A stretch of DNA of 64,000 nt, from positions 219,147-283,146 of the forward strand of contig NZ_JACWUO010000004.1 of NCBI RefSeq assembly GCF_020857975.1. Direction: 5' to 3'. The notes beneath the pieces were generated by a model. It saw only the letters and a program-made list of their open reading frames with translations, was not told the origin of the DNA and did not search any database. This document shows, one piece after another, positions 1 to 9,077 of the stretch (the stretch's first letter is position 1; each line of letters begins with the position of its first letter). The DNA comes from Stenotrophomonas rhizophila (GTDB taxonomy: Bacteria; Pseudomonadota; Gammaproteobacteria; Xanthomonadales; Xanthomonadaceae). The position numbers and the translations under genes were made by a program.

Positions 1-1968
1 ATGCTGGCGGCGGGGTTCTCGATCAACGTGCTGACCATGTTCGGCATGGTGCTGGCGATCGGCATCATCGTCGACGATGCGATCGTGGTGGTGGAAGGCG
101 TGGAGCGGATCATGGCCGAAGAAGGGCTGCCGCCGCGCGAGGCCACCGTCAAGGCGATGAAGGAGCTGACCGGGGCGGTGGTCGGGATCACCCTGGTGCT
201 GACGGCGGTGTTCATTCCCATGGCGCTGGCCGATGGTTCGGTGGGCGCGATCTACCGGCAGTTCACCCTGGCCATGGCGATGTCGATCCTGTTCTCGGCG
301 CTGCTGGCGCTGAGCCTGACCCCGGCACTGTGCGCCACCTTGCTGGCGCCGAGCACGCGTGGCCACCACGGCCGGGGCGGGCTGTTCGGCCGCTTCAACC
401 GTGGCCTGGAGCGCATGACCGGCCGCTACCAGGGCTGGGTGGTGCGCATCGTGCGGCGCGGCGGGCGCAGCATGGCGGTGTTCGCTGCGCTGGTGGTGGC
501 GCTGGGGCTGGGCCTGCACCTGCTGCCCGGCGCCTTCCTGCCCGAAGAGGACCAGGGCTATTTCATGACTTCCATCCAGCTGCCGGCCGACGCCACCGCC
601 GAGCGCACCCTGGAAGCGGTGCAGACCTATGAGGCGCATGTCGCCTCGCGCCCGGGCATCGCCTCCAACCAGTCGATCCTGGGCTACAGCTTCGCCGGCT
701 CCGGGCCGAACGCGGCGCTGGCCTACACCATGCTCAAGGACTGGGGCGAGCGTGCCGGCGCCACGGCCGCCGGCGAAGTGGCGCGCGCGCAGGCGGCGAT
801 GGCCAAGGTGCCCGAAGGGCAGATCATGAGCCTGATGCCGCCGGCGATCGACAGCCTGGGCAGTTCCTCCGGTTTCGAGCTGCGCCTGCAGGCCCGCGCC
901 GGGCAGGATCACGCGCAGCTGCAGGCGGCCCAGCAGCAGTTGCTGGCACTGGCCCAGGCCAGCCCGCGGCTGCGCGATGTGTATGCCGAAGGACTGCCGG
1001 CGGGCAGTACGGTGCGGCTGGAGATCGACCGGCACAAGGCCGAGGCGATGGGGGTGGGCTTTGCCGACATCAGCGATACGCTGTCGGCGGCGATGGGCTC
1101 GCAGTACGTCAACGATTTCCCCAATGCCGGGCGCATGCAGCAGGTGATCGTGCAGGCCGATGCGCCGCACCGCATGCATATCGAGGATGTGTTGAAGCTG
1201 CACGTGCGCAATGCCGGCGGTGGCATGGTGGCGCTGTCCGAACTGGTCACCCCGGTATGGTCGCAGGCCCCGTTGCAGCTGGCGCGCTACCAGGGCTTCC
1301 CGGCGCTGAGCCTGTCCGGCGCTGCCGCACCGGGCACCTCCAGTGGCCAGGCCATGGCCGAAATGGAGCGGCTGGCGCGGCAGCTGCCGCCCGGCTTTGC
1401 GCTGGCCTGGACCGGGCAGTCGCTGCAGGAGCACCAGTCCGGCGCGCAGGCGCCGTGGCTGATGCTGCTGTCGATGCTGGTGGTGTTCCTGGTGCTGGCC
1501 GCGCTGTATGAAAGCTGGACCATTCCGGCGGCGGTGATGCTGGTGGTGCCGCTGGGGTTGTTGGGCGCGGTGGCGGCGGTGTTGCTGCGTGGCCTCCCCA
1601 ACGATGTGTTCTTCAAGGTCGGGATGATCACCGTGATCGGCCTGTCGGCCAAGAACGCGATCCTGATCGTGGAATTCGCGCGCCAGCTGCAGCAGCAGGG
1701 GCGCAGCCCGGTGGATGCGGCCATCGAGGCCGCGCGGCTGCGGCTGCGCCCGATCCTGATGACCTCGCTGGCGTTCGCGCTGGGCGTGGTGCCGCTGATG
1801 CTGGCCCGCGGCGCATCGGCCGAGACCCAGCATGCGATCGGCACCGGGGTGTTTGGCGGCATGCTCAGCGCCACGGTGCTGGCCGTGCTGTTCGTGCCGC
1901 TGTTCTACGTGCTGATGCAGAACGTGCGGCGTTGGCAGTGGCCAGGGCGGCGACGCCGCGGAGGATGA
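1..1968 (+). CDS. RND efflux permease, C-terminal part (AcrB/HAE1 family; probably SmeZ)
   Basis: Inner-membrane proton-driven drug transporter of the AcrB type, working with a periplasmic adaptor and an outer-membrane channel. The gene enters from outside the window. The first residues are already transmembrane helix 4, with the proton-relay pair D25-D26 in IIVDDAIVVVE, so the ATG at position 1 is internal and about 380 residues are missing. Lys551 in GLSAKNAILIVEFA matches the second proton-relay helix. The porter-domain stretch lies between about residues 170 and 480. The C-terminus is complete and basic. Identity as SmeZ rests only on my memory of gene order relative to rpfF in S. maltophilia; the family call itself is secure. 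Confidence 0.93.
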   Translation: MLAAGFSINVLTMFGMVLAIGIIVDDAIVVVEGVERIMAEEGLPPREATVKAMKELTGAVVGITLVLTAVFIPMALADGSVGAIYRQFTLAMAMSILFSALLALSLTPALCATLLAPSTRGHHGRGGLFGRFNRGLERMTGRYQGWVVRIVRRGGRSMAVFAALVVALGLGLHLLPGAFLPEEDQGYFMTSIQLPADATAERTLEAVQTYEAHVASRPGIASNQSILGYSFAGSGPNAALAYTMLKDWGERAGATAAGEVARAQAAMAKVPEGQIMSLMPPAIDSLGSSSGFELRLQARAGQDHAQLQAAQQQLLALAQASPRLRDVYAEGLPAGSTVRLEIDRHKAEAMGVGFADISDTLSAAMGSQYVNDFPNAGRMQQVIVQADAPHRMHIEDVLKLHVRNAGGGMVALSELVTPVWSQAPLQLARYQGFPALSLSGAAAPGTSSGQAMAEMERLARQLPPGFALAWTGQSLQEHQSGAQAPWLMLLSMLVVFLVLAALYESWTIPAAVMLVVPLGLLGAVAAVLLRGLPNDVFFKVGMITVIGLSAKNAILIVEFARQLQQQGRSPVDAAIEAARLRLRPILMTSLAFALGVVPLMLARGASAETQHAIGTGVFGGMLSATVLAVLFVPLFYVLMQNVRRWQWPGRRRRGG

Positions 1969-1969
1969 G

Positions 1970-2359
1970 ATGAGCGAGGCATTGCTGGAATCCAACATCG
2001 CCCGTGCCGAGGCGGAGCTGCAGCGCTTGCTGCTGGCCCAGGACGTGGCCGCAGTGCAGGCGTGGCTGTCGCCGTCGCTGTTCTTCACCGACCAGGTGGG
2101 GCAGTGGTTGGGGGTGCATCCGTGCATGGCGGCGTGGTCGGCGCAGCGGTTGGCGATTACGGCGTTGGACCAGGGTGCGGTGGAGTACCTGCTGTGCGGC
2201 CAGCTGGCGCTGGTGTCCAGTGATGTGCGGCTGGGCTGTGCCGGCGCCGATGGCGAGCAGGTGCATGCGCTGCGCCTGCTGCGGGTCTGGGCCAGCTGTT
2301 CCAGCCCGGACGGGGTGCACCTGCTGTCGGTCGGGGTATTGCCGGCGCGCGGGCGCTGA
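1970..2359 (+). CDS. NTF2-like (DUF4440/SnoaL-type) small protein
   Basis: A 129-residue soluble protein whose start lies one base after the stop of the RND permease gene, with GAGG just upstream, so the two are probably co-transcribed. It begins with an amphipathic helix, followed by LSPSLFFTDQVGQWLG and a beta-rich second half, the layout of the NTF2/SnoaL cone fold. No catalytic residues can be assigned. These proteins can bind small ligands or act as enzymes, and position alone suggests an accessory role to the efflux operon. The function is unknown. Confidence 0.7.
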   Translation: MSEALLESNIARAEAELQRLLLAQDVAAVQAWLSPSLFFTDQVGQWLGVHPCMAAWSAQRLAITALDQGAVEYLLCGQLALVSSDVRLGCAGADGEQVHALRLLRVWASCSSPDGVHLLSVGVLPARGR

Positions 2360-2457
2360 GGCGTTGCGGGTGTGCCGGAGTCAGTGCCGCTTCACCTCCG
2401 GCGGTGCCGCCGCGGCTAGGATCACGGGTTGACCGCAACAACTGCAAGGAGTCGAAC

Positions 2458-2982
2458 ATGCGTGCATTTCCATGGCTGTTGAGCCTGACCATCGTGGCCG
2501 GGCTGAGTGCCTGCCAGCCGGCGCAGCAGGGCGGGAGTGCCGTTGCGGCGGACGCGGGCAAGCAGGCGCAGGCCGCCGAGGCACCGGCTGTGGTCGACCC
2601 CACGGTGGGGGGCGATACCGATGCCGGCGCGCAGGGTGCTGCGGTACCGGCCGCCGACGCGGCGAGCTCAGGCTTCCGCGCCACCGGCAACGAGCCGGGC
2701 TGGCTGGCCGAATTCACCCCCGGTGCGGCCCCGCGCCTGCGCGTGGAAACCGGCTACGGCGAGCGCACGTTCGAGATCGCCGCGCCCACCCAGGGCAAGG
2801 ATGGCTGGTCGGGCAAGGCGGCCGACGGGACCGAGATCAAGCTGACCTTCCAGCGCACGGTGTGCCAGGACGACATGAGCGGACAGGCGTTCGGTGCCAC
2901 CGTCAGGTTGACCGTGGGCGCGCGCCAGTACCACGGCTGCGGCGATTTCGTCGGGGCACCGGCGCTGGCCGCCAGGCCGTAA
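2458..2982 (+). CDS. putative lipoprotein, COG3650-like
   Basis: A 174-residue exported protein. The start was chosen at ATG 2458 because AAGGA precedes it and the product then begins with a clean signal peptide ending in a lipobox (LSAC, Cys about residue 18). A low-complexity Ala/Gly-rich linker follows. The globular C-terminal half begins with FRATGNEPGW, a motif I associate with COG3650-type lipoproteins of unknown role. Two Cys in the C-terminal domain (TVCQDD and YHGCGDF) could form a disulfide. It is monocistronic, with a convergent lipoprotein gene 12 bp downstream. Confidence 0.75.
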   Translation: MRAFPWLLSLTIVAGLSACQPAQQGGSAVAADAGKQAQAAEAPAVVDPTVGGDTDAGAQGAAVPAADAASSGFRATGNEPGWLAEFTPGAAPRLRVETGYGERTFEIAAPTQGKDGWSGKAADGTEIKLTFQRTVCQDDMSGQAFGATVRLTVGARQYHGCGDFVGAPALAARP

Positions 2983-2994
2983 CCTGCCGTCGCC

Positions 2995-3570
2995 TCAGCG
3001 CATGTCCTGCGGGCGGCAGTAGTCCGGCGCGGTATCGGTGAACAGGTCGTAGCGTTTGCCGACGCCGATCAGCGCGTGGCGGATGGCGCAGTCATCGAAA
3101 TGGTGTTCGTAGAGCGCCTCGAACCGGCGTTCGCGGCCGTCGCAGAATTCCGCCCATGCCGCTTCCAGGTCGCGCTTGCGTGCCGCGTCGTAGGGTTCTT
3201 CGCCGGCGAAGTGCTGGCAGAGGTTTTCACGTTCGAGGAAGGCGCGCACGTCGGCCGGCATCTGGCAGTAGATGCCGATGTCATCCAGGTCGCCTATGGC
3301 GTTGGACACTTCGCAGCCGGCGTCGGCGTGCGCACGCTGCAGTTCATTCAGGCCGGGCATGCCGGCGCTGTGGCTGGCCTGGGGCGCAGCCTCCGGTGGC
3401 GTGCTCGTGGCCGGTTCGGTGCTGGCATGCGCGGCGGCCACGACCGCGCCCGGCGGCGTCGCCCGGGCTTCATCCGCGCTGTGGTCCGCTACCCGCGGCG
3501 AACACGCCGCGAGCAGGGACAGGCCACACAGCAGGACCAGACGCCTAGTCGGCACGGCCGGCGAATTCAC
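2995..3570 (-). CDS. hypothetical lipoprotein
   Basis: A 191-residue protein with the signal peptide [15 protein letters not shown] and a lipobox Cys, followed by an Ala/Pro/Thr-rich tether and a charged C-terminal domain with several Cys (GCEVSN, IYCQMP, NLCQHF, EFCDG, DDCAI, DYCRP), suggesting disulfides in the periplasm. I do not recognise a family. Its start overlaps the 3' end of efpL by 26 bases on the same strand, so translational coupling is likely; a GTG at 3555 is an alternative start. Confidence 0.7.
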   Translation of the reverse strand: MNSPAVPTRRLVLLCGLSLLAACSPRVADHSADEARATPPGAVVAAAHASTEPATSTPPEAAPQASHSAGMPGLNELQRAHADAGCEVSNAIGDLDDIGIYCQMPADVRAFLERENLCQHFAGEEPYDAARKRDLEAAWAEFCDGRERRFEALYEHHFDDCAIRHALIGVGKRYDLFTDTAPDYCRPQDMR

Positions 3571-4111
3571 CGGTGGTGGTGTTGACCAGGACGCGCTCGC
3601 CGTTGGCGATGTACTCCGGCACCATGATTTCGATCCCGGTGCTGAGCTTGGCCGGCTTGGGCCGCTTGGTGGCGGTGCCGCCCTTCAGTTCCGGCGGGGT
3701 TTCCACCACTTCCAGCACCACGCTGGTCGGCAGCTGCACGCCCACCGGGGTCTCGTCGATGACCTGCACGTAGATGCCACTCAGCCCGTCGGTGATGTAG
3801 CCGGCGTCATCGCCGAGCACCTCGGCATCGACCATGTAGGGGGTGTAGTCCTCATCGTCCAGGAACACGAACGCATCGCCATCCATGTAGGAGTAGGTGG
3901 CCTGGCGGCGCAGCAGTTCCACTTCGGGCAGGTTGTCGTCGGCGTCGAAACTGGCGTCGAGCTTGTTGCCGCCGGGCACGCTGTACATGATGAAGCGGAA
4001 GCGGACATTGCCGCCGCGGCCCTGCGGCGAGCTGCGTTCGATGTCGCGGATCTGGTAGACGCCGTTGTTGAATTCGACGACGTTGCCTTTCTTGATGTCG
4101 TTGGCTTTCAT
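3545..4111 (-). CDS. efpL: elongation factor P-like protein EfpL (YeiP)
   Basis: A 188-residue, three-domain EF-P paralogue: KOW-like N-domain (from [14 protein letters not shown]), central OB domain, C-terminal OB domain ending [11 protein letters not shown] family proteins enter the ribosomal E site and relieve stalling at proline-rich and related sequences. The loop that reaches the peptidyl-transferase centre reads [13 protein letters not shown], with an unmodified-type Arg tip and a longer loop than EF-P, which is the EfpL (YeiP) signature rather than canonical EF-P with a modifiable Lys. No modification gene is nearby. It is followed on the same strand by an overlapping lipoprotein gene. 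Confidence 0.9.
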   Translation of the reverse strand: MKANDIKKGNVVEFNNGVYQIRDIERSSPQGRGGNVRFRFIMYSVPGGNKLDASFDADDNLPEVELLRRQATYSYMDGDAFVFLDDEDYTPYMVDAEVLGDDAGYITDGLSGIYVQVIDETPVGVQLPTSVVLEVVETPPELKGGTATKRPKPAKLSTGIEIMVPEYIANGERVLVNTTTGEFAGRAD

Positions 4112-4189
4112 GGGAATGAAGGTCGGTTCGTGGAGGTGGCGGGCGCCATGCCGGGCGCCCTGCGGTTGCGGCCGGCGTCGCGGCCGCGC

Positions 4190-4960
4190 TTACTTCGGTG
4201 CCAGGCGCACGGCCCCGTCCAGGCGGATGGTCTCGCCGTTGAGGTAGGTATTGCCCAGGATGTGCGCGACCAGGCCGGCGAAGTCTTCCGGCTTGCCCAG
4301 CCGCGGCGGGAACGGGATCGAGGCGGCCAGCGATTCCTGCACGGCCGGCGGCATGCCATCGACCATCGGCGTCCAGAAGATGCCCGGGGCGATGGTCATC
4401 ACGCGGATGCCGAAGCGCGACAGTTCGCGCGCCATCGGCAGGGTCATGCCGACCACGCCGCCCTTGGAGGCGGCATAGGCGGCCTGGCCGATCTGGCCCT
4501 CGTAGGCGGCCACGCTGGCGGTGTTGACGATCACCCCGCGTTCGCCGTCGTCGCCGGCGGCGTTGTGCTGCATGCGGTTGGCGGCGGCCTTGGCGACGTT
4601 GAAGCTGCCGACCAGGTTGACCATCACCGTATTCTGGAAGTTGGCCAGCGGCATCGGTGCTTCCTTGCCGAGCACGCGGCCGGCGCCGAGGATGCCGGCA
4701 CAGCTGACCGCTGCATTGAGGCCACCGAGGAAGTCGTGGGCGGCATCGATGCTGGCCGCCACCGCGGCTTCGTCGCTGACATTGGTGCTGAAGTAGCGCG
4801 CATTGGCCGCGCCCAGTTCGGCCACCGCGGCCGCGCCCTTGTCGTCATTGAGATCGAGCAGGGCCACCTTGGCGCCATGGGCGACCAGGTGCCGGGCCAC
4901 CGACAGGCCCAGGCCGGACACGCCACCGGTGATGACGGCGCGGACAGAAGACAGTTGCAT
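4190..4960 (-). CDS. SDR oxidoreductase, 3-hydroxyacyl-CoA dehydrogenase type 2-like
   Basis: A 256-residue classical short-chain dehydrogenase. The NAD-binding motif TGGVSGLG lies near the N-terminus, the NNAG-equivalent is SCAGIL, and the catalytic Ser and Tyr-x-x-x-Lys are in NTASVAAYEG and YAASKGG. The C-terminus (NGETIRLDGAVRL) is typical of the HSD17B10-like 3-hydroxyacyl-CoA dehydrogenases used in fatty-acid and branched-chain amino-acid breakdown. The ATG at 4960 is preferred over an upstream TTG (4981) because the core fold starts right after it. The nearby acyl-CoA genes fit this role. A GC hairpin without a T-run (4141-4160) follows the gene. Confidence 0.85.
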   Translation of the reverse strand: MQLSSVRAVITGGVSGLGLSVARHLVAHGAKVALLDLNDDKGAAAVAELGAANARYFSTNVSDEAAVAASIDAAHDFLGGLNAAVSCAGILGAGRVLGKEAPMPLANFQNTVMVNLVGSFNVAKAAANRMQHNAAGDDGERGVIVNTASVAAYEGQIGQAAYAASKGGVVGMTLPMARELSRFGIRVMTIAPGIFWTPMVDGMPPAVQESLAASIPFPPRLGKPEDFAGLVAHILGNTYLNGETIRLDGAVRLAPK

Positions 4961-5052
4961 GGCACGGTTCCGCTGGTTCAAGAACCGCCGATTCTAACGG
5001 AACCGGGCTGGCGCAACCGGACCGCCGTGCCTGGGGCAGGGCGGCACCGCGC

Positions 5053-7617
5053 TCAGTGGCGCTGGGCCAAGCGCCGGGCGAACTCGTCGGGCAGCAGCCC
5101 CGGGGCGAACAGGAAGCCCTGGCCGACCGCCACGCCCAGGCCCTGCAGGAACTGGCGCTGCGGTTCCGATTCGATGCCCTCGGCGACCAGGCCCAGCCCC
5201 AAGCTGCGCGCGATGCCGCATACCGCCTCGCACACCGCCACGTCCGAGCGGTTGCCGGGCACGCCCTCGACGAACAGCTGGCTCAGTTTCAGCCCGTGGA
5301 TCGGCAGCCGGCGCAGGTAGTTCAAGGCGCTGTAGCCCTCGCCGAAGTCGTCGATGGTCAGCAGCACGCCCATTTCGCGCAGCCGCGCGAAGGTGCGCAG
5401 GGTGTCCGGGGCGTCCTCGATCAGCACCCGTTCGGTGAACTCCAGCTCCAGCGCGCTGCCGGGCAGGCCGAACGCATCCAGGGCCTGGGCCACCTGCCGG
5501 GCCAGGTCGTCACCGACGAACTGCCGGTAGGACACATTGACCGCCACGCGCACGATGCCCAACCCGGCGTCCTGCCACTGGCGCACCTGGCGGCAGGCTT
5601 CGCGCAGCACCCACAGCCCGATCCGCACGATGTCGCCGGTGCTTTCGGCATGGCCGATGAAGATGTCCGGGCGCAGCTCGCCCAACTGCGAGTTGCGCCA
5701 GCGGATCAGGGCCTCGGCGGCGATCAGCTGGCCGCTGCGCAGGTCCACCTGCGGCTGGTAGACCAGATGGAACTCATCGTCGTCCAACGCGCGGTGCAGC
5801 CGGCTTTCGATCTGCAGGCGGTCGTGCTGGCGCTGCGCCAGCTCGGCCGAGAACACCTGCCACCCGTTGCGGGTGCGGCGCTTGCAGTCGTACATGGCGA
5901 TGTCGGCGTTCTGGATCAGCTGCTGCGGGCGTAGCCCGTCCTGCGGTGCGCGCGCGATGCCGATACTGGTGGTGACCGCGAACTCGTCGCTGCCGAACCG
6001 GAACGGGGTGCTGAAGGCCCGGGTGATCGCCTCGGCCAGGCGTTCGGGCTGGTCGGGCTGGTCGCGGGTGTCGCAGACCACCAGGAACTCATCGCCGCCG
6101 AAGCGCGCGAGCAGCCCTTCGGTGCCGATCGCGGTGGCGATGCGGCGGGTGGCGTCGATCAGCAGCTCGTCGCCGGCATTGTGCCCGAGCAGGTCGTTGA
6201 CGGTCTTGAAGCGGTCCAGGTCGATGTACAGCACCGCCACCCGGCAATGGGTGGGGTTGGCCATGCGCGTGCCCAGATCGTTGAGCACCGCATCGCGGTT
6301 CATGATCCCGGTCAGCGGGTCGGTACGCGCCTGGATGCGCAGGGTTTCCTCGGCCTGCTTGCGTGCGGTGATGTCCTGCACGGTGCCGGCGATGCGTGCG
6401 GCATCCACATCGCCGGCCTCGGCCTCGCCGATCATGCGCACCCAGAACGAGTGGCCGTCGCTGCGCTGGCCCTGCAGCTCCAGCTCGAACGGCAGCTGCC
6501 GGTCGATCACCTCCAGCAGCGCCTGCTGCAGCTGGGCGCGGTCGTCCACGCGCAGGCAGTCGAGCAGGTGCGACATGTCCTGCATCGGCAGCTCCTGGCC
6601 GAGGATGCGCGCGGCCTCGTCGGTCAGGTACAGGCGCTGCAGGCCGCGGTCCCATTCCCAGCCGCCGATGTGGGCCAGCGACTGGGCGCGGTCGAACAGG
6701 GTGTTGTTGCGCTTGAGCTCGGTGATGTCGCTGAACAGCCCGAACACATGGTCCGGGCAGTCGCGGCCAGTGCCGAACACCGGCACGTTGGTGGTGGAAA
6801 TCCAGATCATGCGCCCGCGCGGGCGGTGGTACAGGCCGACGATGGTGCTGCGGATGATGCGCCCGGTGCGCAGCGACACCGCCGCCGGCCATTGGTCGCG
6901 GTTGAGCGGATGGCCGTGTTCGTCCACGCTGATCCAGTCGTCGGGCGACAGCATCGTCTGCAGGCTGTTGCCGTTGCCGGGGATGCCCAGGATGCGGTGC
7001 GCGGCCGGATTGGCCGAGACCACGCGCAGGTCGCGGTTGAACAGCACCACGCCCTTGTCGATCGATTCCATCAGCAGCCGGTAGCGCGACTCGGCCTGCC
7101 AGCGGCTGCTCAGGTCGCGCGCCACCGCCACGATGCAGTGCTCGCCCTGGTGTTCGAACCCGGCCGAATGCACTTCCACCGGGAAGCGGCTGCCGTCGCC
7201 GCGCATGTTGGTGACTTCGATGACATAGGTCTCACCGCGGCCCAGCGCTTCCCATACCGGGTCCAGGTGGTCGCTGGGCAGGTCCGGGTTCAACAGCTCG
7301 ATCGGTTGCCCGATGATGTCTTCGCGGGCACGCCCGTAGGCGCGCACGCCGGCCTGGTTGAGGTCCAGCACCACCCCCGATTGGCTGAGGATGCTGACCG
7401 GGTCGGGTACCGCATCGAACAGTGCGGCGTAGCGGCGCAGGGCCGACTGGCGCTGGTCCATGGCTTCCTGCAGGGCCTGCCGCGCATCGCGCAGCAGGGC
7501 ATGCAGGTCTTGGCCCGGCGGGCGCGCCAGGGCGTGCTCCAGGGCGGCCAGCGCGTGGACGTGGGCGGTGAGATGGTCACCGACCGCCGCGCCCCGGCGC
7601 TGGCCGCGGCGGCTCAT
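5053..7617 (-). CDS. PAS-PAS-PAS-GGDEF-EAL cyclic-di-GMP signalling protein
   Basis: An 854-residue cytoplasmic protein with no membrane helices. Three PAS domains (about residues 65-175, 180-305 and 310-435) precede a GGDEF domain with the intact motif RFGGDEF, so it may synthesise c-di-GMP; no RxxD inhibitory site is visible upstream of it. The EAL domain retains AEALIRW, NVSYRQF, LEFTERVL, TIDDFGEG, the catalytic Lys in GLKLSQLF, AEGIES and GQGF, so phosphodiesterase activity is also plausible. Its ATG overlaps the stop of the HMG-CoA lyase gene (ATGA at 7614-7617), implying coupled translation. The PAS ligands are unknown. Confidence 0.9.
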   Translation of the reverse strand: MSRRGQRRGAAVGDHLTAHVHALAALEHALARPPGQDLHALLRDARQALQEAMDQRQSALRRYAALFDAVPDPVSILSQSGVVLDLNQAGVRAYGRAREDIIGQPIELLNPDLPSDHLDPVWEALGRGETYVIEVTNMRGDGSRFPVEVHSAGFEHQGEHCIVAVARDLSSRWQAESRYRLLMESIDKGVVLFNRDLRVVSANPAAHRILGIPGNGNSLQTMLSPDDWISVDEHGHPLNRDQWPAAVSLRTGRIIRSTIVGLYHRPRGRMIWISTTNVPVFGTGRDCPDHVFGLFSDITELKRNNTLFDRAQSLAHIGGWEWDRGLQRLYLTDEAARILGQELPMQDMSHLLDCLRVDDRAQLQQALLEVIDRQLPFELELQGQRSDGHSFWVRMIGEAEAGDVDAARIAGTVQDITARKQAEETLRIQARTDPLTGIMNRDAVLNDLGTRMANPTHCRVAVLYIDLDRFKTVNDLLGHNAGDELLIDATRRIATAIGTEGLLARFGGDEFLVVCDTRDQPDQPERLAEAITRAFSTPFRFGSDEFAVTTSIGIARAPQDGLRPQQLIQNADIAMYDCKRRTRNGWQVFSAELAQRQHDRLQIESRLHRALDDDEFHLVYQPQVDLRSGQLIAAEALIRWRNSQLGELRPDIFIGHAESTGDIVRIGLWVLREACRQVRQWQDAGLGIVRVAVNVSYRQFVGDDLARQVAQALDAFGLPGSALELEFTERVLIEDAPDTLRTFARLREMGVLLTIDDFGEGYSALNYLRRLPIHGLKLSQLFVEGVPGNRSDVAVCEAVCGIARSLGLGLVAEGIESEPQRQFLQGLGVAVGQGFLFAPGLLPDEFARRLAQRH

Positions 7618-8507
7618 GTGGCCGCCAGCGCCTTGCCGGTCTTGCTGCCGGTCTGCCGGCCCAGCCGTGCGGCCAGCCAACGGCCGGTGGCGGCCAGCGC
7701 CGGCAGGTCGATGCCGGTGCGCATGCCGATGCCGTGCAGCAGGTACACCACATCCTCGCTGGCGACGTTGCCGCTGGCGCCCTTGGCGTAGGGGCAGCCG
7801 CCGGCGCCGGAGACGGCGGCATCGACCACCCGCACGCCTTCTTCCAGGCAGGCGTCGATATTGGCCAGGGCCTGGCCATAGGTATCGTGGAAGTGCACCG
7901 CCAGCGCGGCCATCGGGACTTCGGCGGCCACCGCATGCAGCATCGCCCGCGCCTTGCGCGGAGTGCCAACGCCGATGGTGTCGCCCAGCGAGATTTCGTA
8001 ACAGCCCATTTCATGCAGGGCGCGCGCCACGCGCACCACCTCGCCGAGTGCGACCTCGCCCTGGTAGGGGCAGCCGAGCACGGTGGACACATAGCCGCGC
8101 ACCTTGACCCCATCGGCCTTGGCGCGTTCGAGGACAGGCGCAAAGCGCGCCAGCGATTCGTCGATGCCGGCATTGGTGTTGGTGCGGTTGAAGGTTTCCG
8201 AGGCCGCGGTGAACACCGCCACTTCGGCCACGCCCACCGCGCGCGCGCGATCGTAGCCCTGTTCGTTGGGCACCAGCACCGGGTAGGCGATGCCGGGCCG
8301 GCGTTCGATGCCGGCATATACCTCGGCCGCGTCGGCCAGCTGCGGTACCCAGCGCGGACTGACGAAGCTGGTGGCCTCGATGGTGCGCAGCCCGGTCAGC
8401 GACAGCTGCCGGATCAGTTCGATCTTGTCGGCGGTGGCCACCGGCTGGGCTTCGTTCTGCAGGCCATCGCGCGGGCCCACTTCGACGATACGGACAAAAT
8501 CATCCAC
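7614..8507 (-). CDS. mvaB: hydroxymethylglutaryl-CoA lyase
   Basis: A 297-residue TIM-barrel enzyme that splits HMG-CoA into acetyl-CoA and acetoacetate, the last step of leucine breakdown. The N-terminal EVGPRDGLQNE motif supplies the metal- and substrate-binding Arg/Asp, VHFHDTYGQ supplies metal-binding His residues, and the family signature with the mobile catalytic Cys is present as AGGCPYAKGASGN. The length is normal. It lies downstream of methylglutaconyl-CoA hydratase and a VOC gene on the same strand and overlaps the GGDEF-EAL gene by four bases. A hairpin at 8594-8619 separates it from the VOC gene. Confidence 0.93.
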   Translation of the reverse strand: MDDFVRIVEVGPRDGLQNEAQPVATADKIELIRQLSLTGLRTIEATSFVSPRWVPQLADAAEVYAGIERRPGIAYPVLVPNEQGYDRARAVGVAEVAVFTAASETFNRTNTNAGIDESLARFAPVLERAKADGVKVRGYVSTVLGCPYQGEVALGEVVRVARALHEMGCYEISLGDTIGVGTPRKARAMLHAVAAEVPMAALAVHFHDTYGQALANIDACLEEGVRVVDAAVSGAGGCPYAKGASGNVASEDVVYLLHGIGMRTGIDLPALAATGRWLAARLGRQTGSKTGKALAAT

Positions 8508-8593
8508 GGCCGGTCTCCCGGCGGACGGTAAGGCGCACGGCCAACAACGGACGGGGCAGGGGTTGGGTCACGGGGATTCCTGGCAGGTGAAAG

Positions 8594-8619
8594 GTGGCCC
8601 GCCTTCCCCGGCGGGCCAC
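8594..8619 (-). terminator. perfect 10-bp stem-loop between VOC gene and mvaB
   Basis: GTGGCCCGCC and GGCGGGCCAC pair perfectly around a six-base loop. On the minus strand it lies 62 bases past the stop of the VOC gene and 87 bases before mvaB. Only a short T-run follows (CCTTTCACC), so it may be a weak terminator or an attenuating or mRNA-stabilising structure. Confidence 0.5.
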
Positions 8620-8680
8620 GAAAGGGGGATACGCGGGATCGGCGGAAAAGCGGCCACCCGCGGTGGAAAACCCGGCCGGC

Positions 8681-9067
8681 TCAGCCCGGGCGGTGGCAGA
8701 CCACTTCGATGTTGTTGCCGTCCGGGTCGAGCACGAAGGCGCCGTAATAGTGGGGATGGTAGTGCTCGCGGATGCCCGGCGCACCGTTGTCGCGCCCGCC
8801 CGCGGCCAGCGCGGCCTGGTGGAAGGCGTCCACCTCGGCGCGGCTGCCGGCGGCGAAGGCCACGTGCACGCCGCCGTGGGCGCCGGGCGCGTTGCCGATC
8901 CAGAAGTCCGGCTTGCCGTCGCGGCCGAAGCCGGCGTGGTCGTGGTCGCCGGTCTGCGCGGCGCTGACCTGCATCACCACGCTGATGCCCAGCGGGGCCA
9001 GGGCCTGCTGGAAAAACCCCAGGCTGCGCGCGAAATCCGCGCAGCGGATTCCAATATGGTCAAGCAT
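8681..9067 (-). CDS. VOC (glyoxalase/bleomycin-resistance) family protein
   Basis: A 128-residue single-module VOC protein. It starts MLDHIGIRCADFARS and ends GAFVLDPDGNNIEVVCH, the classic first and last strands of two beta-alpha-beta-beta-beta units. His4, the central HVAF and the Glu in NNIEVV are the expected metal ligands. Members include dioxygenases, isomerases and resistance proteins, and the substrate cannot be told from sequence. It sits 10 bases after the methylglutaconyl-CoA hydratase gene, so the two are probably co-transcribed. Confidence 0.85.
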   Translation of the reverse strand: MLDHIGIRCADFARSLGFFQQALAPLGISVVMQVSAAQTGDHDHAGFGRDGKPDFWIGNAPGAHGGVHVAFAAGSRAEVDAFHQAALAAGGRDNGAPGIREHYHPHYYGAFVLDPDGNNIEVVCHRPG

Positions 9068-9077
9068 GCCGTTCTCC

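Noticed and set aside
1..3. ATG at the first base as the start of the RND gene
   Set aside because: The sequence begins inside transmembrane helix 4 of an AcrB-type protein, so the true start is upstream of the window.
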